From Candidatus Saccharimonadia bacterium (GTDB lineage Bacteria; Patescibacteriota; Saccharimonadia; Saccharimonadales; Saccharimonadaceae), in assembly GCA_023257055.1 (NCBI GenBank), contig JALRDG010000036.1, positions 1 to 14,160 on the forward strand: a stretch of DNA of 14,160 bases, given 5' to 3'. How positions within the stretch are numbered: position 1 is the first letter of the stretch; each line of letters starts with the position of its first letter. Shown piece by piece: positions 5,950 through 13,450 of the stretch. Under the pieces are notes generated by a model. The model did not search any database, was not told where the DNA came from, and saw only the letters and a list, made by a program, of their open reading frames with translations. A program made the position numbers and the translations under genes.

Positions 5950-8574
5950 ATGGTAAGCCAGCAAAAAGCTCTTTCAAAAGTTTTTGGCGATCCGCAACAG
6001 CGGGCTCTAAAGAAGTTAGAAAAACGTGTCGTGAGCGTGAATGCGCTTGCTGACAAATATAAAAAAATGTCCGACAAAAAACTGCGCGAGCAGACGGACG
6101 TATTAAAAAAGAAGTTGCAAACAAAGGGAGTGACAACCGACAGTATTCTGCCAGACGCGTTCGCACTGGTGCGTGAAGCTGCCGACCGTGTACTTGGCAT
6201 GCGTCACTTTGACGTACAGCTGATGGGTGGTATGGTCCTCCATGACGGAAACGTCGCTGAATTAAAGACTGGTGAAGGTAAGACGTTGATGGCAACGCTA
6301 CCAAGCTATCTAAATGCATTGACTGAAAAAGGTGTGCATGTCGTGACGGTAAACGATTACCTCGCACAGCGTGACGCCGGCTGGAACGGTGAACTATTTG
6401 ATTTCCTTGGCCTGAGTACTGGCATCATTATCAACGATGCGTCGTTCTTGTACGATAAAGATTACGACAACGAGGCGCATGACGATCCTCGTATGCGCAA
6501 GCTGCGCCCAGTTACGCGCAAAGAGGCGTACGCTGCAGATATTACGTATGGTACAAATAACGAATTTGGGTTTGATTACCTGCGCGATAACATGGTCAAC
6601 GACATGGAAATGCTACGCCAGCGCGAACTACACTACGCTATCGTCGACGAAGTAGACTCGATCCTTATTGACGAAGCTCGCACGCCGTTGATTATTAGCG
6701 CGCCTGCCGCAGAGAACCCTGATAGCTACTATCAGTTTGCAAAAGTTGCAGCGAAGCTTACTCCAGACAACTACGTCCTTGATGAAAAGCGCCGCAGCGT
6801 GTCCCTGACCGATTCTGGCGTTGAAAAAGTTGAAAAGATGCTGGGCATCAAGAACCTCTACACGCCAGATCACATTCGTTCCGTGTATCACATGGACCAG
6901 GCGCTCCGTGCTCAGACGCTTTTCAAACGTGACAAAGACTACGTTGTTACAAATGATGGTGAAGTAATTATTGTCGACGAGCACACTGGTCGTTTGATGC
7001 AAGGCCGACGCTACAACGAAGGGCTTCATCAGGCCATCGAAGCGAAAGAGAATGTTCCGGTTCTGCAAGAGAGCATGACATTGGCGACGATTTCGTTCCA
7101 GAACTACTTCCGTATGTACGATAAGCTTGCCGGCATGACCGGTACGGCATTCACCGAAGCTGAAGAGTTCCAGCAGATTTACAGCCTCGACGTTATACAA
7201 GTACCGCCAAATCGGCCAATCGCACGTATCGATAAAGAAGATCTTATCTTTAAGACTGAAAAAGGCAAGCTCAAAGCGGTTGCCGATGCGATTAAAGAAT
7301 ACCACAAGCAGGGTCGACCAGTGTTGGTTGGGTCTGGCTCAATCGTGAAGAACGAGCTGATCGCTCAATGGCTCGACAAAGAAAACGTCCCGTACGAAAT
7401 TTTGAATGCCAAGAATAACGAGCGTGAAGCGGCGATTATTGCCAAGGCTGGTGAAAAAGGTGCAATTACACTTGCGACGAACATTGCTGGTCGTGGTACC
7501 GACATTAAGCTTGGTGAAGGTGTTAAGGAACTTGGCGGGCTGGTAGTCATCGGCTCTGAGCGTCACGAGTCACGCCGAATCGACAATCAGCTTCGTGGTC
7601 GTGGTGGACGCCAAGGTGACCCGGGTGAAACGCAGTTCTATGTCTCAACTGAAGATGATTTGATGCGCATTTTCCAGGGTGACCGTATCCGACTTTTGAT
7701 GGATCGTCTCGGTGTCGACGAAGACACGCCAATTCAAAACAAGGCCGTCTCCCGTACGCTTGAAGCGGCACAGAAGCGCGTCGAAGGTTATAACTTTGAC
7801 ACCCGTAAGAATGTTGTCCAGTACGACAACGTTATTAACCGTCATCGCCGTGTGGTGTACACAATGCGTCGCAAGATTCTTGAAGGCGACAACATTAAAC
7901 CTGAAATTGAACGTTTGATCGATGCACGCGTTAAAGCATTGGTAGCATTGCCAGCTAAGAACAACAAGCGTTTTGCGGACGAATTTGAGGCGGTATTTCC
8001 ATTACCGTCCAAGAAAATTGCGGCTATCGGTGCCGAAAAGCGCGACAAGGCCCGCTTGCAACTAGCTCTTAAGGAAGTAAAGAAGCTATACAAAGCCAAA
8101 GAAGAAGAAATCGAAGAAGAAAACCTTCGTCGCGTCGAACGTGAAATCTACATGACTGTGCTTGATGAGCTATGGATGCAGCACCTTGAGAATATGCAGC
8201 ATCTGCGTGAAGGTATTCACTGGCGCAGCGTTGGACAGCGCGATCCACTCGTGGAGTATCGTTCAGAGTCGCAGAAATTGTTCGAGAGTCTGCAGATTGC
8301 CTTGCAGGAAAGCGTCCTTCGTACTATCTTCTCAATTCGAAAAACTGATGCTGTTATTGAGCAAGCAGCTGATGATGAATACGACACCGAGCTGACTCGT
8401 TTGGCAGAATCTGCCGTCGAAAAGGGTGTCAACGATATTCTTTCGGGCGAAGAGAACCGTGATGATGACTTCAAGGTGAAGAAAGCGGCTACGAAATCTG
8501 AAGCCAATCAAAAGAAAAACGTGGCCCGCAAGAAGAAAAAAGCGGCCCGTCAGAATCGTAAAAAGAGTCGGTAA
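5950..8574 (+). CDS. secA: Preprotein translocase ATPase SecA
   Basis: 874 residues; the motor that drives unfolded preproteins through SecYEG using ATP at the cytoplasmic membrane. Visible are the N-terminal helix region, Walker A KTGEGKT (106-112), VTVNDYLAQRD (132-142), YGTNNEFGFDYLRD (200-213), Walker B DEVD (233-236), MTGTAFTEAEEF of the preprotein-binding/NBD2 junction, ATNIAGRGTDIKLG, and RHESRRIDNQLRGRGGRQGD of NBD2. The helical scaffold/wing region follows, ending with LDELWMQHLENMQHLREGIH and GQRDPLVEY. The usual zinc-binding CxC...C(H/C) tail that binds SecB and ribosomes is absent; the last 35 or so residues are instead very Lys/Arg-rich. Probable first gene of an operon with the M16 peptidase (12-base gap) and murD. 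Confidence 0.97.
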   Translation: MVSQQKALSKVFGDPQQRALKKLEKRVVSVNALADKYKKMSDKKLREQTDVLKKKLQTKGVTTDSILPDAFALVREAADRVLGMRHFDVQLMGGMVLHDGNVAELKTGEGKTLMATLPSYLNALTEKGVHVVTVNDYLAQRDAGWNGELFDFLGLSTGIIINDASFLYDKDYDNEAHDDPRMRKLRPVTRKEAYAADITYGTNNEFGFDYLRDNMVNDMEMLRQRELHYAIVDEVDSILIDEARTPLIISAPAAENPDSYYQFAKVAAKLTPDNYVLDEKRRSVSLTDSGVEKVEKMLGIKNLYTPDHIRSVYHMDQALRAQTLFKRDKDYVVTNDGEVIIVDEHTGRLMQGRRYNEGLHQAIEAKENVPVLQESMTLATISFQNYFRMYDKLAGMTGTAFTEAEEFQQIYSLDVIQVPPNRPIARIDKEDLIFKTEKGKLKAVADAIKEYHKQGRPVLVGSGSIVKNELIAQWLDKENVPYEILNAKNNEREAAIIAKAGEKGAITLATNIAGRGTDIKLGEGVKELGGLVVIGSERHESRRIDNQLRGRGGRQGDPGETQFYVSTEDDLMRIFQGDRIRLLMDRLGVDEDTPIQNKAVSRTLEAAQKRVEGYNFDTRKNVVQYDNVINRHRRVVYTMRRKILEGDNIKPEIERLIDARVKALVALPAKNNKRFADEFEAVFPLPSKKIAAIGAEKRDKARLQLALKEVKKLYKAKEEEIEEENLRRVEREIYMTVLDELWMQHLENMQHLREGIHWRSVGQRDPLVEYRSESQKLFESLQIALQESVLRTIFSIRKTDAVIEQAADDEYDTELTRLAESAVEKGVNDILSGEENRDDDFKVKKAATKSEANQKKNVARKKKKAARQNRKKSR

Positions 8575-8586
8575 TAGGAATACTTG

Positions 8587-9864
8587 ATGAAGCATACGAC
8601 CGAAGAAATCCGATTACAGAATGGTATGCGCGGGCTACTGATTGACGTGCCCGACGCAACCGTCATGAGTTTCCAGTTTCAGTTTCGTGCTGGCAACCGT
8701 TACGTAAAATCACATGACGTATACGAGACAGCCCATATTATGGAGCATATGGCATTCGGTGCCAATGAAAAGTACCGCAGTGAACATGCCTACGAGCAAG
8801 AATTTACAAAAAACGGCGCCTATCACAACGCGTACACCTCTGACTTTTCTATGGTGTATGAGGCGTTGTGTGCGGATTTCGAATGGGATCGAATCTTGGA
8901 GTTGCAGCGCCTAGCAATTACGACGCCGAAATTCAATCAGGCCGAACTGGATGCGGAAAAGGGCAACGTACGAAGTGAACTGACCGGTTATTTGAACAAT
9001 CACAACCGCGTACTATGGCCGCGCGTTCAGCAAGCGCTCGGCGAGGATATTCTTACGTATTCGCAGCGTCTGAAGGTTATTAATAATGTTACGCTAAAGG
9101 ATATTCGGCGCCATCATACCGAAACACACACGCTGAATAATATGCGTTTTGTCATCGTTGGAAAAATGGCCGGACGAATGGACACGATCAAGCGTAACCT
9201 GGAGAGCTGGCAACTTGAATCTGGCGTCCGTTTTGAAGTGCCGCGCGATGAACTGCACTCCGCAAAGCCGGTCTTAATCCGCCGAAAAGAGGCTTCAAAC
9301 TTGAACTTTGGCCTGACGCTTACGCTGCCGCGTGAACTCAACGACGAGGAAATAGATGCCATGAATTGCCTCGATCATATCCTTACTGGTACGATGAGTT
9401 CGCGAATCTTCGGAGCTGCGCGTAAGAAAGGTTTGGCATACGGCGTATTTAGCGACACTTCCGCTGGATTTTATGATAGTAGCTGGGACTTTGGTGGTCA
9501 GGTAAATCTTGATACGGCAGAGGACCTGTTTGACATTATTGTCCGTGAAATCAAAGGCGTACTAGACGGGAAGATTACCGAAGAGGACTTGCAGGCGGCG
9601 AAACTCTATGCGCTTGGTCGCTATCAAATGGGGGCACAAACAGTATCGCAGATTAGCAATTTCTATACGCATCGATACTTTGCGGATGATGTCGTGAAGG
9701 ATTATGAGAATGTCCCGATTGATATCCAAAAAATTACGCGAGATGGCTTGATTGATACGGCGCGTGAATTTATCTCTAGTAACACGTGGGTATTAGCTGG
9801 TGTTACGAGTGGCGAGCGCAGCGATCTCATGAAACTGTACGATAAGCTAGAGGCGCTATTCTAA
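8587..9864 (+). CDS. M16 family zinc metallopeptidase (insulinase/processing-peptidase type)
   Basis: 425 residues, a two-domain (half-insulinase) M16B protein. The inverted zinc motif HIMEH (H50, E53, H54) is intact, and the third zinc ligand is probably E131 in NVRSELTGY, at the expected distance of about 77 residues. The second domain carries RKKGLAYGVFSDTSAG, matching the conserved 'R..GLAY.V.S' stretch of M16 proteins. The enzyme should therefore be active, possibly as a homodimer, since no inactive partner subunit lies next to it. No signal peptide is seen, so it is probably cytoplasmic. Start ATG 8587 is preferred to TTG 8584 because AGGAA (8576-8580) lies 6 bases upstream of the ATG. 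It is 12 bases after secA and 1 base before murD, so co-transcription is likely; the substrate is unknown. Confidence 0.92.
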   Translation: MKHTTEEIRLQNGMRGLLIDVPDATVMSFQFQFRAGNRYVKSHDVYETAHIMEHMAFGANEKYRSEHAYEQEFTKNGAYHNAYTSDFSMVYEALCADFEWDRILELQRLAITTPKFNQAELDAEKGNVRSELTGYLNNHNRVLWPRVQQALGEDILTYSQRLKVINNVTLKDIRRHHTETHTLNNMRFVIVGKMAGRMDTIKRNLESWQLESGVRFEVPRDELHSAKPVLIRRKEASNLNFGLTLTLPRELNDEEIDAMNCLDHILTGTMSSRIFGAARKKGLAYGVFSDTSAGFYDSSWDFGGQVNLDTAEDLFDIIVREIKGVLDGKITEEDLQAAKLYALGRYQMGAQTVSQISNFYTHRYFADDVVKDYENVPIDIQKITRDGLIDTAREFISSNTWVLAGVTSGERSDLMKLYDKLEALF

Positions 9865-9865
9865 T

Positions 9866-11149
9866 ATGAAAGTCGCAATTGTCGGGTATGGTATCGAAGG
9901 GAGAGTAAATTACGATTACTATCATCGCGCTGGCCACGACGTGACAATTGTTGATGAACGCGATGAACTATCTGATTTGCCAAAGCAGGCGCCGGTAATA
10001 CTTGGTGTCGGAGCTTTGCAAAAACTAAACGGATTCGATCTTATTATCCGGACGCCAGGAATTGCTCCGCAGAAAATCGTAACAGACGGGAAAATGTGGT
10101 CGGCAACGAATGAATTTTTCGCTCGTTGTACTACTCCGATTATTGGCGTTACCGGAAGCAAAGGGAAGGGGACTACCTGTAGCTTTATTACTGAAATACT
10201 ACGCGCGGCAGGAAAGAAAGTTGAATTAGTAGGTAATATCGGTCGGCCGGCGCTTGCCGTGCTTGATGAGGCAAATGCAGCCGACATTGTAGTATACGAA
10301 CTAAGTAGTTTCCAGCTATGGGACAGTCAGTACTCACCGCATGTCGGTGTTGTATTGCATATCGAACCGGACCACCTGGATGTACATCGTTCATTTGAGG
10401 ATTACCTGGAGGCGAAAGCGAATATCGTGCGCTACATGAAGTCGGATGATACGGCAATTGTTCATCCAACAAATGTGCATGCACATACGATCGCGAGTTA
10501 CTGTCCGGCTGAAGTACGGCACTATCAAGATGCGTCAGATGGCCTAGCGTATGTGGATGGCGGTTTCTTTCATCGAAACGGTCAGGCTATTTGCTCGGTA
10601 ACTGCCGTTACGCTTCCTGGCGCCCATAATCTTGATAACGCGTGTGCGGCAATTGCTGCCGTCGCGAAATTTGATGTGTCCGACATGGCGATTGAAAAAG
10701 GGCTGGCAGGCTTTACGGGATTGCCGCATCGCCTGAAATTCGTACGGGAACTTGAAGAAGTTCGGTATTACGACGACAGTATCGCAACAACGCCGGGCAG
10801 TGCGATTGCTGCGCTACGGGCCTTTACGGAGCCGAAAGTATTGATCCTTGGTGGTTCTGGCAAAGGGGCTGATTATCAAGAGCTAGTTGAGGAAATTACA
10901 CGCCATGCCGTCCGAAAGCTGATACTTGTCGGGCGCGAGTCGGAGCGTATTGAGCGGGCACTGCATGACAGTGATGTGCCGTATGTTCGGCTTGGCATGA
11001 CGACGATGTCGGAAATCGTTGAAGAGAGCCATGACGCCGCGCAGCCAGGAGATGTCGTCATACTTAGCCCTGCGGCGGCAAGCTTCGATATGTTTAATAG
11101 TTATAGTGATCGTGGCGACCAGTTTATTGCAGCTGTGAATGAGCTGTAG
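9866..11149 (+). CDS. murD: UDP-N-acetylmuramoyl-L-alanine--D-glutamate ligase
   Basis: 427 residues; cytoplasmic ATP-dependent ligase adding D-glutamate to UDP-MurNAc-L-Ala in peptidoglycan synthesis. Domain 1 is Rossmann-like (KVAIVGYGIEGR). Domain 2 has the P-loop GVTGSKGKGTT (94-104), NIGRPAL (124-130), ELSSFQL (145-151) and DHLDVHRSFEDYLEAK (169-184), whose K184 aligns with the carbamylated lysine of Mur ligases. Domain 3 has HRLKFV, DDSIATTPGSAIAAL and GGSGKGADY. By my hand comparison with E. coli MurD, the D-Glu contacts T308, K333 and S406 are kept, Phe is Tyr413, and the usual NDSKAT lysine is Ile306. It starts 1 base after the peptidase stop with only a weak, distant AGAGG (9849-9853), suggesting coupled translation. 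Its last 26 bases overlap murI on the other strand. Confidence 0.94.
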   Translation: MKVAIVGYGIEGRVNYDYYHRAGHDVTIVDERDELSDLPKQAPVILGVGALQKLNGFDLIIRTPGIAPQKIVTDGKMWSATNEFFARCTTPIIGVTGSKGKGTTCSFITEILRAAGKKVELVGNIGRPALAVLDEANAADIVVYELSSFQLWDSQYSPHVGVVLHIEPDHLDVHRSFEDYLEAKANIVRYMKSDDTAIVHPTNVHAHTIASYCPAEVRHYQDASDGLAYVDGGFFHRNGQAICSVTAVTLPGAHNLDNACAAIAAVAKFDVSDMAIEKGLAGFTGLPHRLKFVRELEEVRYYDDSIATTPGSAIAALRAFTEPKVLILGGSGKGADYQELVEEITRHAVRKLILVGRESERIERALHDSDVPYVRLGMTTMSEIVEESHDAAQPGDVVILSPAAASFDMFNSYSDRGDQFIAAVNEL

Positions 11150-11783
11150 ATAAGCTTCGTGCGATATGACCGGCAATAGCGTCAGTTGGCTCAAGAATAC
11201 GCATGTCGGGTGCGGCTTCTAAGAACTGTTTTTTTAAGTAGTGGTAGTGCGTGCAACCAAGGACAATGACGTCTGCGTTTTTGCTACGCACTTCGGCAAT
11301 CGTACCTGCGACGTCGATAGTGTCTGAAAGTCCCAGTTCAATCGTTTCGGCCCAGGTGGCGCAATCCGGCTCGATTACTTCAATGTCTTTTGCATGCAGA
11401 GACTTTAAGCGGGCGTAATTGCTGCTAGTAAGCGTCGCCGGCGTCGCGCAGACGGCAATAACTCCAGTTTCAGTGAGGCGAGCGGCAGGCTTTACCATCG
11501 GCTCTATCCCGACGAACAACGTTGCAGGGTAGGCTTGTCGCAAATAAGCGATAGCGTTAGTGGTCGCGGTGTTACATGCTAAAACAATGGCGTCGTTCTT
11601 TGCTTGGAGAAGTGGCTGTATCGCCGCCTCGGTTAGCCGACGAATCTCATCCGGAGTGCGGCTGCCGTAGGGGACATGAGCGTGGTCGTTTACATACGTT
11701 ATTTGATCATTCGGAAAAATTTCAGTTAAGCGGTCAGCAACATATTTGCCACCTCGTCCTGAATCAAAAACACCGATTTTCAT
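11124..11783 (-). CDS. murI: Glutamate racemase
   Basis: 219 residues; cofactor-independent enzyme converting L- to D-glutamate, the substrate of the convergent murD. Motifs are clear: FDSGRGG (6-12) with catalytic-site Asp7, the PYG segment (38-40), first catalytic cysteine C70 in ACNTATTNA, and second cysteine C177 in GCTHYHYL. It is shorter than the usual 260-270 residues, mainly toward the end and in linkers, but every active-site block is present. The ATG has no Shine-Dalgarno; an extended -10 ends 7 bases upstream, so the message is predicted leaderless. The 3' end overlaps murD by 26 bases tail to tail with no terminator between them. Confidence 0.94.
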   Translation of the reverse strand: MKIGVFDSGRGGKYVADRLTEIFPNDQITYVNDHAHVPYGSRTPDEIRRLTEAAIQPLLQAKNDAIVLACNTATTNAIAYLRQAYPATLFVGIEPMVKPAARLTETGVIAVCATPATLTSSNYARLKSLHAKDIEVIEPDCATWAETIELGLSDTIDVAGTIAEVRSKNADVIVLGCTHYHYLKKQFLEAAPDMRILEPTDAIAGHIARSLSTAHSQLQ

Positions 11784-11790
11784 ATTTGCT

Positions 11791-11820
11791 AGTGTAGCAT
11801 GTCGCCGGCTTGGTATTCAA
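11791..11820 (-). promoter_or_regulatory. murI promoter, predicted leaderless start
   Basis: Read on the minus strand, TGCTACACT (11799 down to 11791) is an extended -10, with a partial -35 TTGAAT (11820-11815) at an 18-bp spacer. Seven bases past the -10 is 11784, one base before the A of the murI ATG (11783). No Shine-Dalgarno is present. Confidence 0.65.
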
Positions 11821-11850
11821 AAGACAAGACGGCCAGGCCCATGTTAAGAT
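11821..11850 (+). promoter_or_regulatory. prfB promoter, predicted leaderless start
   Basis: TGTTAAGAT at 11842-11850 is an extended -10. AAGACA at 11821-11826 is a partial -35 at 18 bp. The predicted transcription start at about 11857-11858 coincides with the prfB ATG at 11858. The AGGA at 11851-11854 is only 3 bases from the ATG and would probably lie upstream of the transcript. Its -35 abuts the -35 of the divergent murI promoter. Confidence 0.6.
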
Positions 11851-11857
11851 AGGATAT

Positions 11858-12952
11858 ATGCAACCACTCTTAAAACGTGTCGAAGCGTTACATCAGGCAT
11901 TAGACGAAGCACTTTCCGTGCTGGATATTTCTGCTCGAACGGGCGAGCTTCACCGGCTTGAAGAAGAGGTGTCTCGACCGGAACTGTGGAATGACCCGGA
12001 TCGCGCGAAGCAGATGAATCAGGATTATGCAAAATTACGCAGCCAGGTTGAGCCATGGCTGACGCTTCGTGGGCAAGTAAATGATATCGCCGAACTAATG
12101 GAAATGGCCGATGCTGATATGCTGCCTGAATTTGATAGTCAGATTGCAGCATTGGAATCGGAACTTGCAGAGCGGCGCAAGGATCTGTTGTTTCGGGGCA
12201 AGTATGACAATAATGATGTCGTTTTGCGTATTACAGCAGGCGTTGGCGGCCTAGATGCGCAAGATTTTGCCCAAATGCTGGAGCGTATGTATCTTCGCTG
12301 GGCTGAAAAAAGCCAGTTCAGCGTGCAGCAGATTGAACGCTCAACTGGCGATGAAGCCGGCTTAAAGACCAGCGTATTTGAGGTGAGCGGCGTGTATGCA
12401 TATGGCAAGCTGCGTAGCGAAAATGGAGTGCATCGTTTGGTACGGCTTAGCCCATTTAATAGTGATAACCTACGTCAGACGAGCTTCGCGCTGGTAGAGG
12501 TGTTGCCAAAAATCGATGCACCGGACGCTGTTCAGATTGATGATAAAGATTTGAAAATAGACGTTTACCGCGCTGGCGGGCATGGTGGACAATCTGTAAA
12601 TACCACCGATTCGGCGGTACGTATCACGCATGTGCCAACTAATATTACTGTCGCGATCCAGAATGAACGCTCTCAGTTGCAGAACAAAGAAACAGCAATG
12701 AAAATATTGCGCTCTAAGCTTGTGCAGCTGCAACTTGAACAGCATGCTGAAACCATTCAGGATCTCCAGGCGGGTGAGTCTGCGAGCTGGGGAAGTCAAA
12801 TCAGAAATTACGTACTGCACCCATACTCGCTCGTAAAAGATACGCGTACGAAATACGAAGACCGTGATGTAAATGGTGTACTTGATGGTCGGCTTGATGG
12901 CTTTATTGACGCCTTTCTTTCGCAGTCTGCTGGCGACAAAAACGAGCTATGA
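11858..12952 (+). CDS. prfB: Peptide chain release factor 2
   Basis: 364 residues; recognises UAA/UGA stop codons and triggers peptide release on the ribosome. The N-terminal helical domain occupies about 1-100. The RF2-specific stop-codon tripeptide SPF is at 198-200 (RLVRLSPFNSD); RF1 would have PxT. The catalytic GGQ is at 243-245 in RAGGHGGQSVN, followed by DSAVRITHVPT. The C-terminus WGSQIRNYVLHPYSLVKD...VLDG.LDGFIDA is standard. The reading frame is continuous: the programmed +1 frameshift with an in-frame UGA used by many bacteria for autoregulation is absent. ATG 11858 is chosen over the upstream in-frame start at 11810 because MQPLLKRVEAL is the normal N-terminus and the promoter -10 lies between them. 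It ends in TGA, a codon RF2 itself reads. Confidence 0.96.
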   Translation: MQPLLKRVEALHQALDEALSVLDISARTGELHRLEEEVSRPELWNDPDRAKQMNQDYAKLRSQVEPWLTLRGQVNDIAELMEMADADMLPEFDSQIAALESELAERRKDLLFRGKYDNNDVVLRITAGVGGLDAQDFAQMLERMYLRWAEKSQFSVQQIERSTGDEAGLKTSVFEVSGVYAYGKLRSENGVHRLVRLSPFNSDNLRQTSFALVEVLPKIDAPDAVQIDDKDLKIDVYRAGGHGGQSVNTTDSAVRITHVPTNITVAIQNERSQLQNKETAMKILRSKLVQLQLEQHAETIQDLQAGESASWGSQIRNYVLHPYSLVKDTRTKYEDRDVNGVLDGRLDGFIDAFLSQSAGDKNEL

Positions 12953-12958
12953 TACAAT
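12950..12958 (+). promoter_or_regulatory. Extended -10 over the prfB stop codon
   Basis: TGATACAAT (12950-12958) is an extended -10 whose TGA is also the prfB stop codon. Transcription is predicted near 12965, giving a leader of about 31 bases with GAAGGGA (12983-12989) 6 bases before ATG 12996. No -35 is obvious. Confidence 0.5.
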
Positions 12959-12995
12959 AACGTTGTCCACTAGCACCTTGTAGAAGGGATTCGTG

Positions 12996-13364
12996 ATGAG
13001 CCACGATTCGTCCTCCGCCAGTATGGGAATGTTACGGGCGTATGTCCGGGCTTCAGTCACGGAGAGAAGCCAGCTTACTCAGCGGAAGTTTGATCGTCTT
13101 GTATCTGATTGGCTGCAGGAAAATCCTTGGCGCACTACCGTCGAAGATGAGCGAGAATGGGCGATTATCCATCAGGCGGTATGTCATTTCGAAACGTATA
13201 CGCTTCTCACGATTGAATTGCGACTTCGGCGCAATGGTACTATTAACGAACTGGATTCGTTCAGTCATTATATCGAATCACTTCTCGGCTACTTGCGCGC
13301 CTCTGACGGTCAGATAGTATTTACGGCTGAAGGAGATTTCCGGTGGCGGATTGGCGTACAATAG
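12996..13364 (+). CDS. Unrecognised 122-residue protein
   Basis: I do not recognise this protein. It starts at ATG 12996 (preferred over GTG 12993, which is too close to the GAAGGGA ribosome site). A Ser/Met-rich first 12 residues is followed by a mostly helical, charged body: RAYVRASVTERSQLTQRKFDRL, a Trp-containing segment (WLQENPWRTT), and an amphipathic helix around HFETYTLLTIELRLRR. It ends in what looks like a short beta hairpin (QIVFTAEGDFRWRIGV). There is no signal peptide, membrane segment or metal motif; a single Cys is present. It is probably a small soluble cytoplasmic protein. Support for being real: a ribosome site, an extended -10 at the prfB stop, codon use like its neighbours, and tight fit between prfB and lemA. 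It ends in TAG. Confidence 0.68.
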   Translation: MSHDSSSASMGMLRAYVRASVTERSQLTQRKFDRLVSDWLQENPWRTTVEDEREWAIIHQAVCHFETYTLLTIELRLRRNGTINELDSFSHYIESLLGYLRASDGQIVFTAEGDFRWRIGVQ

Positions 13365-13374
13365 CCACTATTTC

Positions 13375-13413
13375 GCCCGTCTACCTGCTATGTTTCATGG
13401 TGGGTAGACGGGC
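13375..13413 (+). other. Strong 11-bp inverted repeat upstream of lemA
   Basis: GCCCGTCTACC (13375-13385) is perfectly complementary to GGTAGACGGGC (13403-13413), with a 17-base loop. It lies 11 bases after the stop of the 122-residue gene and 5 bases before the lemA extended -10. The sequence after the stem is AATTT rather than a T-run, so it may be an inefficient terminator or an operator/attenuator-like element in the DNA. Confidence 0.7.
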
Positions 13414-13417
13414 AATT

Positions 13418-13443
13418 TGCTATACTAGAGATATAACAGGAGG
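13418..13443 (+). promoter_or_regulatory. lemA extended -10 and Shine-Dalgarno
   Basis: TGCTATACT (13418-13426) is an extended -10; transcription should start near 13433. AGGAGG (13438-13443) lies 7 bases before GTG 13451 and fixes that start. No -35 is evident, and its usual place lies at the edge of the inverted repeat. Confidence 0.68.
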
Positions 13444-13450
13444 ATACACG

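Noticed and set aside
6628..7305. Long open frame of 225 codons on the minus strand inside secA
   Set aside because: It lies wholly within the clearly coding secA on the other strand, and its translation shows no recognisable motif; a shadow of codon bias.
11810..11857. Upstream in-frame start for prfB
   Set aside because: The extra 16 residues cover the promoter, and the family N-terminus begins at 11858.
11858..12000. Programmed +1 frameshift in prfB
   Set aside because: No in-frame UGA or CUU-UGA slip site was found; the frame is continuous.
13042..13317. Alternative plus-strand frame inside the 122-residue gene
   Set aside because: It has no ribosome site of its own, and the 12996 frame has both a promoter and a Shine-Dalgarno.
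13343..13450. Longer LemA starting at 13343
   Set aside because: It would overlap the 122-residue gene, the inverted repeat and the promoter; GTG 13451 has an ideal AGGAGG.
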